Shown: positions 7,747-15,263 of the stretch, in pieces
Layout: the number at the start of each line of letters is the position of its first letter
How positions within the stretch are numbered: position 1 is the stretch's first letter
Origin: Gammaproteobacteria bacterium
GTDB taxonomy: Bacteria > Pseudomonadota > Gammaproteobacteria > Pseudomonadales > Pseudohongiellaceae
Reading direction: 5' to 3'
Length of the DNA: 64,000 nucleotides
NCBI GenBank assembly: GCA_041395725.1
Contig: JAWKZW010000001.1
Span: forward strand, 806,001-870,000
The notes under the pieces: model-generated
Seen by the model: the letters and a program-made list of their open reading frames with translations, nothing else
The model's database searches: none
What the model was told of the DNA's origin: nothing
Translations under genes and position numbers: made by a program

Positions 7747-9060
7747 ATGGAATTCCACGGCTGGGGTCGCTTCCCGAGAATACAGGCAAAACTTGCCGAG
7801 CCCATCGACAGCAGAACGATCAACGGCCTGTTACGGGAATGGGCCGGTCACGGACAACTCATCGCGCAGGGTGCCGGACGCAGTTACGGCGACAGTTGCC
7901 TGGCAGGCAACATCATCGGAACACGCTTCCTGGATAACTTTATCGACTTCGACCGGGACAGGGGAATCATCACCTGCGGAGCCGGCGTCACGCTGGATCA
8001 GATACTGGCTATTTCTGTACCGGTCGGTTGGTTTTTGCCGGTTCTTCCAGGCACCAGATTCGTAACAGTCGGCGGAGCGATCGCCAGCGACGTACACGGC
8101 AAGAACCATCACACCGATGGTTGCTTCTCCAGCTTCGTCAGCTCAATTACTCTGATGCTGGCCTCCGGAGAAATCGTGCAATGCAGCCCGGATACGAACG
8201 ACACACTTTTTCACGCCACCTGCGGCGGCATGGGCTTGACGGGCATCATCCTGCAGGCCAGTCTGAGGCTGGCACGAATCAACAGTGCCTTCATCGAACA
8301 GCGGACGGAAATTGCGGGCAACCTTGACGAGATTCTGGAACTGTTTGACGAATACGCCGACTGCAAGTACTCCGTTGCCTGGATAGACTGCCTGGCCAGA
8401 GGTTCAAAACTGGGGCGATCAGTCCTGTTGACCGGCGAGCACACAAACCGCGGCGACCTGGTGAACTGGGATCGCATGAAGGTATCAGCACCACCGCGCA
8501 GCCCAGGTTTTCTGGTCAACCGGCATAGCATGAAACTGTTCAACAACGTCTACTACGCGCTGCAGAAGAGTGGCAGGCAGGACAATATTCTGCATTACCG
8601 TGACTATTTCTTTCCTCTCGACTGGATCCGGCACTGGAACAGGCTGTACGGAAAAGCAGGCTTCATCCAGTACCAGTTTGTCGTGCCCCAGGCCTCCGCC
8701 AAAGAGGCCATTACCGCCGTGCTCAGGGAAATAGCAAGCCAGGGCAAGGGCTCGTTCCTATCGGTACTGAAGAAAATGGGGGCTGAAAACAACAACTATC
8801 TGTCGTTTCCAATGGCGGGCTATACTCTGGCGCTTGATTTCAAGGTTGAAGACTCGCTGTTCCCGCTGCTGGACCGGCTGGATCAGATTGTGATGGACGG
8901 TGGTGGTCGCGTTTACCTGGCCAAGGATGCCAGGATGAATGAATCCATGTTCAAACAGACCTACCCACGCTGGCAACAATTCTGCCAGGTCCGCCAGGAC
9001 ATCGACCCGACCAGTCTCTTCGGCTCGCTTCAGTCCCGGCGCCTGGGCATAAGCGAATGA
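7747..9060 (+). CDS. DprE1-like FAD-dependent oxidase (polyprenyl-phosphoryl-ribose 2'-oxidase family)
   Basis: 437 residues. It resembles mycobacterial DprE1, which oxidises decaprenylphosphoryl-ribose at C2' in the first step of epimerisation to arabinose. FAD-site motifs are GAGRSYGDSCLAG and VGGAIASDVHGKNHH (His117). The C-terminal VYLAKDAR keeps the active-site Lys. At the position of the benzothiazinone-target Cys of DprE1 (WNICVDF) this protein has Ala362 (YTLALDF), so a covalent inhibitor of that class should not bind in the same way. It starts directly at the GtrA stop, and the reductase partner follows. Confidence 0.85.
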   Translation: MEFHGWGRFPRIQAKLAEPIDSRTINGLLREWAGHGQLIAQGAGRSYGDSCLAGNIIGTRFLDNFIDFDRDRGIITCGAGVTLDQILAISVPVGWFLPVLPGTRFVTVGGAIASDVHGKNHHTDGCFSSFVSSITLMLASGEIVQCSPDTNDTLFHATCGGMGLTGIILQASLRLARINSAFIEQRTEIAGNLDEILELFDEYADCKYSVAWIDCLARGSKLGRSVLLTGEHTNRGDLVNWDRMKVSAPPRSPGFLVNRHSMKLFNNVYYALQKSGRQDNILHYRDYFFPLDWIRHWNRLYGKAGFIQYQFVVPQASAKEAITAVLREIASQGKGSFLSVLKKMGAENNNYLSFPMAGYTLALDFKVEDSLFPLLDRLDQIVMDGGGRVYLAKDARMNESMFKQTYPRWQQFCQVRQDIDPTSLFGSLQSRRLGISE

Positions 9061-9072
9061 AGGAGAGTTCAG

Positions 9073-9831
9073 TTGAACAGGTCTGACGGTAAGACACAGC
9101 GGGTGCTGATTGTTGGCGCCACCTCGGCCATTGCCAGGGCCACGGCGCGAATTTATGCCGCCCGGGGCTGCCAGCTCCATCTGGTTGCGCGTAACGAGGA
9201 AGTTCTCGACGCAACAGCCAATGATCTGCGGGTACGCGGCGCCAGCCGGATCAGTACTGACCTGCTTGATGTCAACGACTTTGCAAAGCATGCCGGTGTC
9301 ATTCAACACGCGGTAGAATCTCTCGGCGAAATAGACGTGGCCCTGATCTGTCATGGCTCCCTGCCCGATCAGCAGGCCAGCGAAAAAAGTTTTGACCTGA
9401 TGCAGCATGAAATCAACACCAACGGATTAAGCGTGCTTTCGCTGCTTACGCTTTTATCCGAACAATTCATTCGACAGCAGCGGGGAACAATCGCCGTTGT
9501 CACCTCCGTCGCCGGCGACCGCGGCAGGCAATCGAATTATGTCTATGGCGCCGTGAAAGCCATGGTTTCCGCTTACCTCCAGGGGCTGCGGGGGCGCCTG
9601 TATCCCCACAATGTGCACGTGGTGGATATCCGACCCGGTTTTGTAGACAGCCCGATGACCGCCCATCTTGAAAAGGGGCCACTGTGGGCAAGCCCCGAAA
9701 AAATCGGCGCGATCATAGTCCGGAGTATCGAGAAGGGGCGCCACACGGTTTACGCGCCGTCCTTCTGGCGCCTTATCCTGTTCATCGTGCGGGCCCTGCC
9801 GGATTTCATTTTCAAACGGATTAAGCTGTAA
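9073..9831 (+). CDS. DprE2-like short-chain dehydrogenase/reductase
   Basis: 252 residues, an SDR. The NAD(P) loop GATSAIA is at the N-terminus and the catalytic Tyr158 and Lys162 are in VYGAVK, preceded by TSVAGDRGRQSN, as in DprE2. The expected role is reduction of the 2'-keto intermediate made by the preceding oxidase, giving a polyprenyl-phosphoryl-arabinose-type lipid. The start is a TTG at 9073, preceded by AAGGAGAG overlapping the upstream stop. No nearer ATG preserves the Rossmann strand. It is the third gene of the operon. Confidence 0.82.
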   Translation: MNRSDGKTQRVLIVGATSAIARATARIYAARGCQLHLVARNEEVLDATANDLRVRGASRISTDLLDVNDFAKHAGVIQHAVESLGEIDVALICHGSLPDQQASEKSFDLMQHEINTNGLSVLSLLTLLSEQFIRQQRGTIAVVTSVAGDRGRQSNYVYGAVKAMVSAYLQGLRGRLYPHNVHVVDIRPGFVDSPMTAHLEKGPLWASPEKIGAIIVRSIEKGRHTVYAPSFWRLILFIVRALPDFIFKRIKL

Positions 9832-9854
9832 GCCATAGCGTCCAGGCAATTATT

Positions 9855-11294
9855 ATGGAAAACAATCAGGATCAGATTCTTTACGTAGACCTGGACGGTA
9901 CGCTGATCAACAGTGACCTGCTGCTTGAGTCATTTTTCAGACTGCTGGCGAAAAACTTCCTGTACCTGTTCCTTGTCCCTTTCTGGCTGCTGCAGGGCAA
10001 GGCCAATCTCAAATATCAGATAGCCAGCCGCATCGATCTGCGGGCCGACCTGCTACCGTTCAACAAACCACTGCTCGCCTACCTTGAAGAACAGAAACGT
10101 CTGGGCAAACGCCTGATATTGATTTCAGCTTCCAATCAGGAACTGGTAAACAAGGTGGCCAGCCATAGCAGCCTGTTTGAGGCGGCCATCGGCAGCTGCC
10201 CCGCCAAGAACATAAAAGGTGCAAACAAGCTGGAAAAAATTCGGGAGCTCTCAGGCAATCAGCCTTTCGATTACGCCGGCAATGAAACTGCTGACCTGGC
10301 AATCTGGCGCGAGGCCAGTACGGCTATCGTAGTAAACCCCGGCAACGCCCTGGTAACCGCAGTGAAAAAACTGGGTGTGAATGTCGTCACTATCGATTCC
10401 GGACAGAATCTTCGTTCAGCCTTGCTGCGGGCGCTGCGAATTCACCAATGGGCCAAGAATCTGTTGTTGTTCCTGCCCCTGCTGCTGTCCCATCAACTTA
10501 ACGACGGGCGACTTATTCTGTTGTCCCTGGGTGGCTTTATCAGTTTCAGTCTGTGTGCATCCAGTGTCTACCTGCTCAACGATCTGCTGGATCTGGAACA
10601 CGACAGACAGCATGAAACGAAGTGTAAAAGGCCCTTCGCCGCCGGTGACCTGCCGCTGGGTGTGGGGCTGGTGGCAACGCCAGTGTTACTGATTCTGGCG
10701 TTCCTGGTCGCCGCGCTGTTGCCCTGGCAATTCGTGCTGGTTCTACTGGGTTACTACCTGCTGACAGTGCTTTACAGTTTTTACCTGAAAGCCTTCGCGA
10801 TTGTCGATGTGCTGCTGTTGGCCAGCCTCTACACGACCCGCATTATCGCGGGCGCGGCAGCGATCTCCACCGTTCCGACGTTCTGGCTGCTGGCGTTCTC
10901 AATGTTCCTGTTTATGAGCCTGGCGATAGTAAAACGGGTGACCGAACTGGACAATCTGCGAAATCAGCATAAACAGCAGGTTCGAGGGCGAGGCTACAGC
11001 GCCAGTGATCTGGAGCCGATGACGATGCTGGGCTGCGCCAGCGGCTTCATGGCAGTTCTGGTTTTCGCACTGTATATCAATGCCGAGGAAACCCGGGTTC
11101 TGTACGGAACCCCCGAAATTCTCTGGTTTATCTGCCCGTTGCTGCTGTACCTGATCAGCCGGGTCTGGCTGCTTACCAATCGTGGCCAGCTGCATGAAGA
11201 CCCGGTGGTTTTTTTTACCACTGACCATAACAGCCAGATAGTCGCAGTGCTGTGTGGCCTGCTGGTCTGGGCGGCAACAGTCAGCTGGTTTTAG
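9855..11294 (+). CDS. HAD-UbiA fusion, polyprenyl-phosphate phosphoribosyltransferase-like
   Basis: 479 residues in two parts. The N-terminal HAD phosphatase-type domain (about 1-190) has DLDGT at 12-16. The C-terminal UbiA prenyltransferase domain (about 195-479) is multi-spanning, with the first Asp-rich motif from Asn242 (NDLLDLEHD) and a second region YLKAFAIVDV. In mycobacteria the UbiA protein Rv3806c joins polyprenyl phosphate to phosphoribosyl pyrophosphate, and a phosphatase then removes the 5-phosphate. The fused HAD domain could supply that phosphatase step. It closes the GtrA-DprE1-DprE2 operon. A role in another prenyl transfer cannot be excluded. Confidence 0.82.
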   Translation: MENNQDQILYVDLDGTLINSDLLLESFFRLLAKNFLYLFLVPFWLLQGKANLKYQIASRIDLRADLLPFNKPLLAYLEEQKRLGKRLILISASNQELVNKVASHSSLFEAAIGSCPAKNIKGANKLEKIRELSGNQPFDYAGNETADLAIWREASTAIVVNPGNALVTAVKKLGVNVVTIDSGQNLRSALLRALRIHQWAKNLLLFLPLLLSHQLNDGRLILLSLGGFISFSLCASSVYLLNDLLDLEHDRQHETKCKRPFAAGDLPLGVGLVATPVLLILAFLVAALLPWQFVLVLLGYYLLTVLYSFYLKAFAIVDVLLLASLYTTRIIAGAAAISTVPTFWLLAFSMFLFMSLAIVKRVTELDNLRNQHKQQVRGRGYSASDLEPMTMLGCASGFMAVLVFALYINAEETRVLYGTPEILWFICPLLLYLISRVWLLTNRGQLHEDPVVFFTTDHNSQIVAVLCGLLVWAATVSWF

Positions 11295-11409
11295 AAGCGC
11301 AGTACACAAGCCCGGAACATCGGCATAATGCAGCAATATGATTTTCTTTCGATACCGGGGCAGTGGATCTTTTCGGCGGCATAGATAATACGACACTGCC
11401 TGCCGGTGA

Positions 11410-11847
11410 TTAAGAAGTTGCCGTTTTTTCCATGAATGGGTCTATAACGACTAACTGTTCTATACGCTGTCCATGCTGTAAATCTTCGCTGTAGAGCTTG
11501 CTGCACCCAGCTTCCAGAGCCGCCGCAATAATCAAGGAATCATAAAAACTGAATTGGTAGCGGGCCTTGATTGCAATTCCCCTGCTATAAAGCTCGCGGC
11601 TAGGATTTATCTTCCACAACGGAGCCAGAACTCTATTCAGAAGATTATCTGCCTGTTCCGCTGTCGCCGGCTTTGGTAATTTTTTGGTGATTACATTCAA
11701 GGTCTCCTGCACAACTTGATAGCTGATAATCGAATCCCCGGTTTTCAGGGCCTGAGACAGTATATTCTGAGCTATGTCACTCTTACGCTGGTGCACGTCA
11801 TCAAACACATAAATCAGAATATTAGTATCGATGAACTTAACGCTCAT
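11410..11847 (-). CDS. vapC: VapC-type PIN domain ribonuclease toxin
   Basis: 145 residues with the PIN-domain acidic set: Asp7 in FIDTNILIY, Glu48 in VQETL, Asp103 in FYDSLI and Asp122 in SEDLQHG. PIN toxins cut tRNA or rRNA when the antitoxin is lost. The gene follows its antitoxin with an 11-base overlap on the minus strand, the usual antitoxin-first order with coupled translation. All acidic residues are present, so it appears intact. The RNA target cannot be read from sequence. Confidence 0.88.
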   Translation of the reverse strand: MSVKFIDTNILIYVFDDVHQRKSDIAQNILSQALKTGDSIISYQVVQETLNVITKKLPKPATAEQADNLLNRVLAPLWKINPSRELYSRGIAIKARYQFSFYDSLIIAAALEAGCSKLYSEDLQHGQRIEQLVVIDPFMEKTATS

Positions 11848-12061
11848 TCATTTCGTCCCGACTGAAAGTGCGTCCGCCAGTACTAACATGTTTACGCATT
11901 TCCTGTATCAGGTCCATTGCCTCCTCCGCTTGCCGCTGACGCTGCACATAGTCCTCCAGCCATTCACGGAATTTGGCGTTCAATGTGGTGTGTTCCCGGG
12001 CTGCGCGCTGTCGAGCCGCTGCAATCAGATGTTCATCCGCACTTAACGTAATGTTTTTCAT
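11837..12061 (-). CDS. vapB: VapB-type antitoxin
   Basis: 74 residues. The N-terminus has a ribbon-helix-helix-like DNA-binding pattern (MKNITLSADEHLIAAARQR), followed by a charged, probably flexible C-terminal tail that would block the toxin. It overlaps the start of the PIN toxin gene by 11 bases. A palindrome that overlaps a -10 box lies about 30 bases upstream, consistent with self-repression by the antitoxin or the complex. The exact antitoxin family is less certain than the toxin assignment. Confidence 0.8.
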   Translation of the reverse strand: MKNITLSADEHLIAAARQRAAREHTTLNAKFREWLEDYVQRQRQAEEAMDLIQEMRKHVSTGGRTFSRDEMNER

Positions 12062-12089
12062 AACTCAAACTACACCCTATAAATGTGTA

Positions 12090-12102
12090 CACTATTATAG
12101 TG
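12090..12102 (-). promoter_or_regulatory. vapBC operator/promoter
   Basis: CACTAT-T-ATAGTG is a perfect dyad with 6-base arms. On the minus strand it contains TATAAT (12099 to 12094), so a bound repressor would cover the -10 element. It lies about 30 bases before the vapB start. No good -35 is seen. Confidence 0.55.
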
Positions 12103-12262
12103 CCATCAGGGTGGAATACCACCTTTTAGCCTAATCCTAATCCGAATAAGAACCCTCTGATTGCGGTTCGGTGCCGCCCTGCGTATTCCAGACCAAGCCT
12201 GCTGCTGATTCCACGGCAAAGCTGCCAACCTTACAGCAGGCCTGAAGTCACCCGACGATTTA

Positions 12263-12452
12263 GCTACTAGCCGGCAAGGCAAGCTGGACCTGGTCATGCT
12301 TCAGTACCATCGTGCCGGCGAGAGGCTTTTTATCGACTACACCAGCCAGACCGTGCCGGTCATTGATCGGATCACCGGCGCGATCTGCTCTGCCCGGATC
12401 ATTGTTGCGGTGCCGGGGCCCCAACTGCACCTGCGTCGAAGCCGCCGGACAG
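12263..12452 (+). pseudogene. IS21-family istA transposase remnant
   Basis: A short internal piece of an IS21-type IstA integrase is readable in two frames. The first frame (about 12263-12420) reads KLDLVMLQYHRAGERLF, then IDYTSQTVPVIDRITG, matching the RAGEKLFVD...TVPVID region of IstA. After a frameshift, GPNCTCVEAAGQ matches the next conserved strand. No istB, terminal repeats or target duplication is visible, so this is an old fragment. Its right end lies inside the minus-strand S-formylglutathione hydrolase gene. Confidence 0.6.
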
Positions 12453-13280
12453 ATGTCCATGATGCCAGCGCAGGTGTTCTTCGATAAAACTCGCAATATA
12501 GAAGTAGCTGTGGTCGTAGCCGATTCTGGAAAAATACGAGACCGGGTAGTCCCTCTCCCGGGCGGCTTCCAGCAACAGGTGGGGATGCAGCTGCTCCTCT
12601 AAAAACTGGTCGGCATCACCCTGGTCGATAAGCATCGGAATCTGGCTGGCGGCCCGGGCAATCAGTAACGAGGCGTCATAATCCTCCCATGACGCCCGAT
12701 CTTCCCCCAGGTAATTGCTCAGAGCCCGGATGCCCCAGGGACATCGAGTCGGGGAACAGATTGGCGCAAAGGCTGAGACAGAGCGGAACTGTTGTGGGTT
12801 TTTCAGGGCGATGGTCAGGGCGCCGTGTCCGCCCATGGAGTGGCCGGAAATCGAGCAGGCATCCGGCTGAACCGGGAACCGGCTGTTGATGAGCCCGGGC
12901 AATTCTTTGACCACGTAGTCATACATCCGATAATGCCTGTGCCAGGGCGCCTGGGTGGCATTCAGGTAAAACCCTGCGCCAAGCCCCAGGTCATAGGCGC
13001 CTGCCGGGTCGTCGGGAACACCCTCCCCGCGCGGGCTGGTATCCGGAGCCACCAGGACCAGCCCCAGTTCTGCGGCGATCCGCTGGGCACCCGCCTTCTG
13101 AACAAAGTTTTCGTCGCTGCAGGTCAGACCGGACAGCCAATACACCACCGGCGCCCGGCGCTGATTCTCCAGCGGGGGGAGAAAGACTGAAAAATGCATG
13201 TCACAGGCCAATACTTCCGACCTGTGCCTGAATCGCTGCTGTTCACCACCAAAACATCGGCTGCCTGCTACCTGCTCCAC
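12399..13280 (-). CDS. S-formylglutathione hydrolase with IS-derived C-terminal tail
   Basis: 293 residues of the esterase D family, which hydrolyses S-formylglutathione to formate and glutathione in formaldehyde detoxification. The catalytic triad is Ser148 in GHSMGG, Asp224 in GDADQF and His257 in GYDHSYF. The normal fold ends near EEHLRWHHG (about residue 275). The last 17 residues and the stop are read antisense through the IS21 remnant, so the original C-terminus seems to have been replaced by a short Gly/Ala/Pro tail. No glutathione-dependent formaldehyde dehydrogenase lies next to it. The catalytic core is intact. Confidence 0.9.
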   Translation of the reverse strand: MEQVAGSRCFGGEQQRFRHRSEVLACDMHFSVFLPPLENQRRAPVVYWLSGLTCSDENFVQKAGAQRIAAELGLVLVAPDTSPRGEGVPDDPAGAYDLGLGAGFYLNATQAPWHRHYRMYDYVVKELPGLINSRFPVQPDACSISGHSMGGHGALTIALKNPQQFRSVSAFAPICSPTRCPWGIRALSNYLGEDRASWEDYDASLLIARAASQIPMLIDQGDADQFLEEQLHPHLLLEAARERDYPVSYFSRIGYDHSYFYIASFIEEHLRWHHGHLSGGFDAGAVGAPAPQQ

Positions 13281-13587
13281 TCGGCTCTCCTGTTGTTGAC
13301 TGCTGTTACCGGTTGTCTTACTACTTGATTGCTACCTCAGCTGTTCTACCAGCGATTATTCTCTTCTCCTGCCTTCGTGGCTTCCTACGGCCGCGTACTG
13401 GTGCGCTTGCCATTGGACTGTTGACAACGGCTATGGCTAAATGTCGACTGGCCCCTGGGAGGCTACACCACTGATCCGGCTGAGAGGACCGTCATGCCAG
13501 GCATCAATGCCATGGCAATAGTACTCTCTTTGATGACACAAGAATAAACCCAATGCCTTACAGAATTGGGTAAAACAGAGGTTCATC
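13281..13587. other. intergenic region, pyrimidine-rich, no gene seen
   Basis: About 300 bases between the divergent hydrolase and tannase genes. The first half is pyrimidine-rich on the plus strand. Promoters for both genes should lie here, but I could not identify convincing -35/-10 pairs. Confidence 0.4.
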
Positions 13588-15231
13588 GTGAAACCATTTT
13601 TTCTCCTCGCTCTTACAACTACTACTCTGCTCGGTCTGCCTGGGCTGTCCAAGGCCCAGACGGCTGCCGATGCCGATGCACTGGCCTGCCAGGCACTGCT
13701 GGAAACCCGCAACCTCACCCTGACCTCGGCACGACTGCGCACTACCCGGGACGGGGAGTCGCACTGCTACGTCCGGGGGATCATCTATCCGGCAATTCAC
13801 TACCATGTGCAACTGCCGCTGCCGCACAACTGGAACGGCCGCTTTCTGCAATGGGGTGACGGGGGCAAAGATGGCGACCTGGATTTTGCCGATCATCGGG
13901 TTGCGGAAGGCTATGCGGTCGCCAACAGCAACACCGGCCACGATACCGGCACCGAACCCGGCTCCTCATTTGGCTTCAACAACCGGCAGTCAGAAATCGA
14001 TTTCGGTCACCGCGCCGTGCATCTGACAGTCATGGCGGGCAAAACACTGGTGGACGCCTACTACAACCGGCGCCCTCAGTACTCCTATTTTGAAGGTTGC
14101 TCGACCGGTGGCCGGCAGGGACTGATGGAAGCCCAGCGGTACCCGAACGATTTCGACGGTATCGTGGCCGGGGCGCCGGTTAACTTTTATCAGGCCATGA
14201 ATGCAGCCGGCGTGTGGCATCTGCAACAGATGTTCAAAAACGACATGGCCGGCAACCTGGCAGTGGATACCACAGGCGATGGCCGACGCGACAGCACGCG
14301 ACTGGTTGACATACTGAACGAGGCCGTACTCGGCAAGTGCGATGCCATCGATGGTGTTCAGGACGGTGTGATTGATAGCCCGTTCAGCTGCAATTTCGAT
14401 CCCGTCACCGACCTGGCGGACCGGGCATGCCCTGCCGGCGTCAGCACCGACAGCTGTTTCACCGGGGATCAGATTCAAACCATCAGTGATTTTTACCGCG
14501 GCGCCGCCGACAGTGAAGGCAAGGTGATTTATCCTGGCAAAATGTTGGGCTCCGAGCCGGACTGGGTGCAGCTTTTCATACCTGGCGCCCATAACAACAA
14601 CCTGCCCGGCATGCTCAGCGGTCCGGCCGGTGATCATGTGAACTACCTGTTTTTCGAGCAGGATCCGGGGGTCGCTATTCCCGTACTCAACGCTATCGAC
14701 TATCAGCCGCGCAAGACCGGCATGAACCCTGAGTACCACTGGATGGAGTTCAGTGTCGATGAGTTTACCGCCGGCAAGGCCAGTGTGATGAGCGCCATCA
14801 TGGATGCCACCGACCCGGACCTGGGCAGCTTCCTGCGAGACAACGACGGCAAACTCATTGTTTATCACGGCCTGACCGACGCCCTTTCGGTTGCCGAGGC
14901 GACGGTGTCCTATTTCAGCGAAATGGTCGACGTCACGTTTGACGGCAGCTTCGAAGCAGCAGCCGAAAATGCCCGCCTGTTCCTGGCACCGGGCATGGGG
15001 CACTGCGGCGGCGGCCCCGGACCCAATACCTGGGACAAGCTGCCGGCTCTGGTGGACTGGGTAGAGAACGGCATTGCACCGGACTCCATTATCGCCACTC
15101 ATCGCAGCGATGGCCGGGTGGATAACGAGCGCCCCCTGTGCCCGGTTCCCCAGCGGGCCCGCTACACGGGCCCCGTCGGCGGTGAGAACGATCCCGCTAA
15201 CTGGACGGCAGACAACTTTACCTGTCAGTAA
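13588..15231 (+). CDS. tannase/feruloyl esterase family hydrolase, exported
   Basis: 547 residues with a signal peptide (about 1-23, SKA-Q). The tannase/feruloyl esterase fold is shown by the nucleophile Ser172 in GCSTGGRQG, Asp431 in GLTDA and His472 in GMGHCGGG. Cys171 and Cys473 flank the Ser and His as in the family, where they form a disulphide that holds the triad together. It should cleave ester bonds of phenolic or aromatic acids in the periplasm or outside. The start is a GTG at 13588 after an AGAGG at 13576. The substrate is not predictable. Confidence 0.85.
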   Translation: MKPFFLLALTTTTLLGLPGLSKAQTAADADALACQALLETRNLTLTSARLRTTRDGESHCYVRGIIYPAIHYHVQLPLPHNWNGRFLQWGDGGKDGDLDFADHRVAEGYAVANSNTGHDTGTEPGSSFGFNNRQSEIDFGHRAVHLTVMAGKTLVDAYYNRRPQYSYFEGCSTGGRQGLMEAQRYPNDFDGIVAGAPVNFYQAMNAAGVWHLQQMFKNDMAGNLAVDTTGDGRRDSTRLVDILNEAVLGKCDAIDGVQDGVIDSPFSCNFDPVTDLADRACPAGVSTDSCFTGDQIQTISDFYRGAADSEGKVIYPGKMLGSEPDWVQLFIPGAHNNNLPGMLSGPAGDHVNYLFFEQDPGVAIPVLNAIDYQPRKTGMNPEYHWMEFSVDEFTAGKASVMSAIMDATDPDLGSFLRDNDGKLIVYHGLTDALSVAEATVSYFSEMVDVTFDGSFEAAAENARLFLAPGMGHCGGGPGPNTWDKLPALVDWVENGIAPDSIIATHRSDGRVDNERPLCPVPQRARYTGPVGGENDPANWTADNFTCQ

Positions 15232-15263
15232 CCCTGTCAGCCATTCAAGGAGAGCTCAGCGCC

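Noticed and set aside
11837..12102. The vapBC region as a phage-defence island
   Set aside because: Only one toxin-antitoxin pair and a decayed IS fragment are present. There are no restriction, CBASS, retron or other defence genes nearby.
13990..15102. A 370-codon minus-strand frame opposite the tannase-like gene
   Set aside because: It is antisense to an enzyme with an intact Ser-Asp-His triad and shows no domain of its own.
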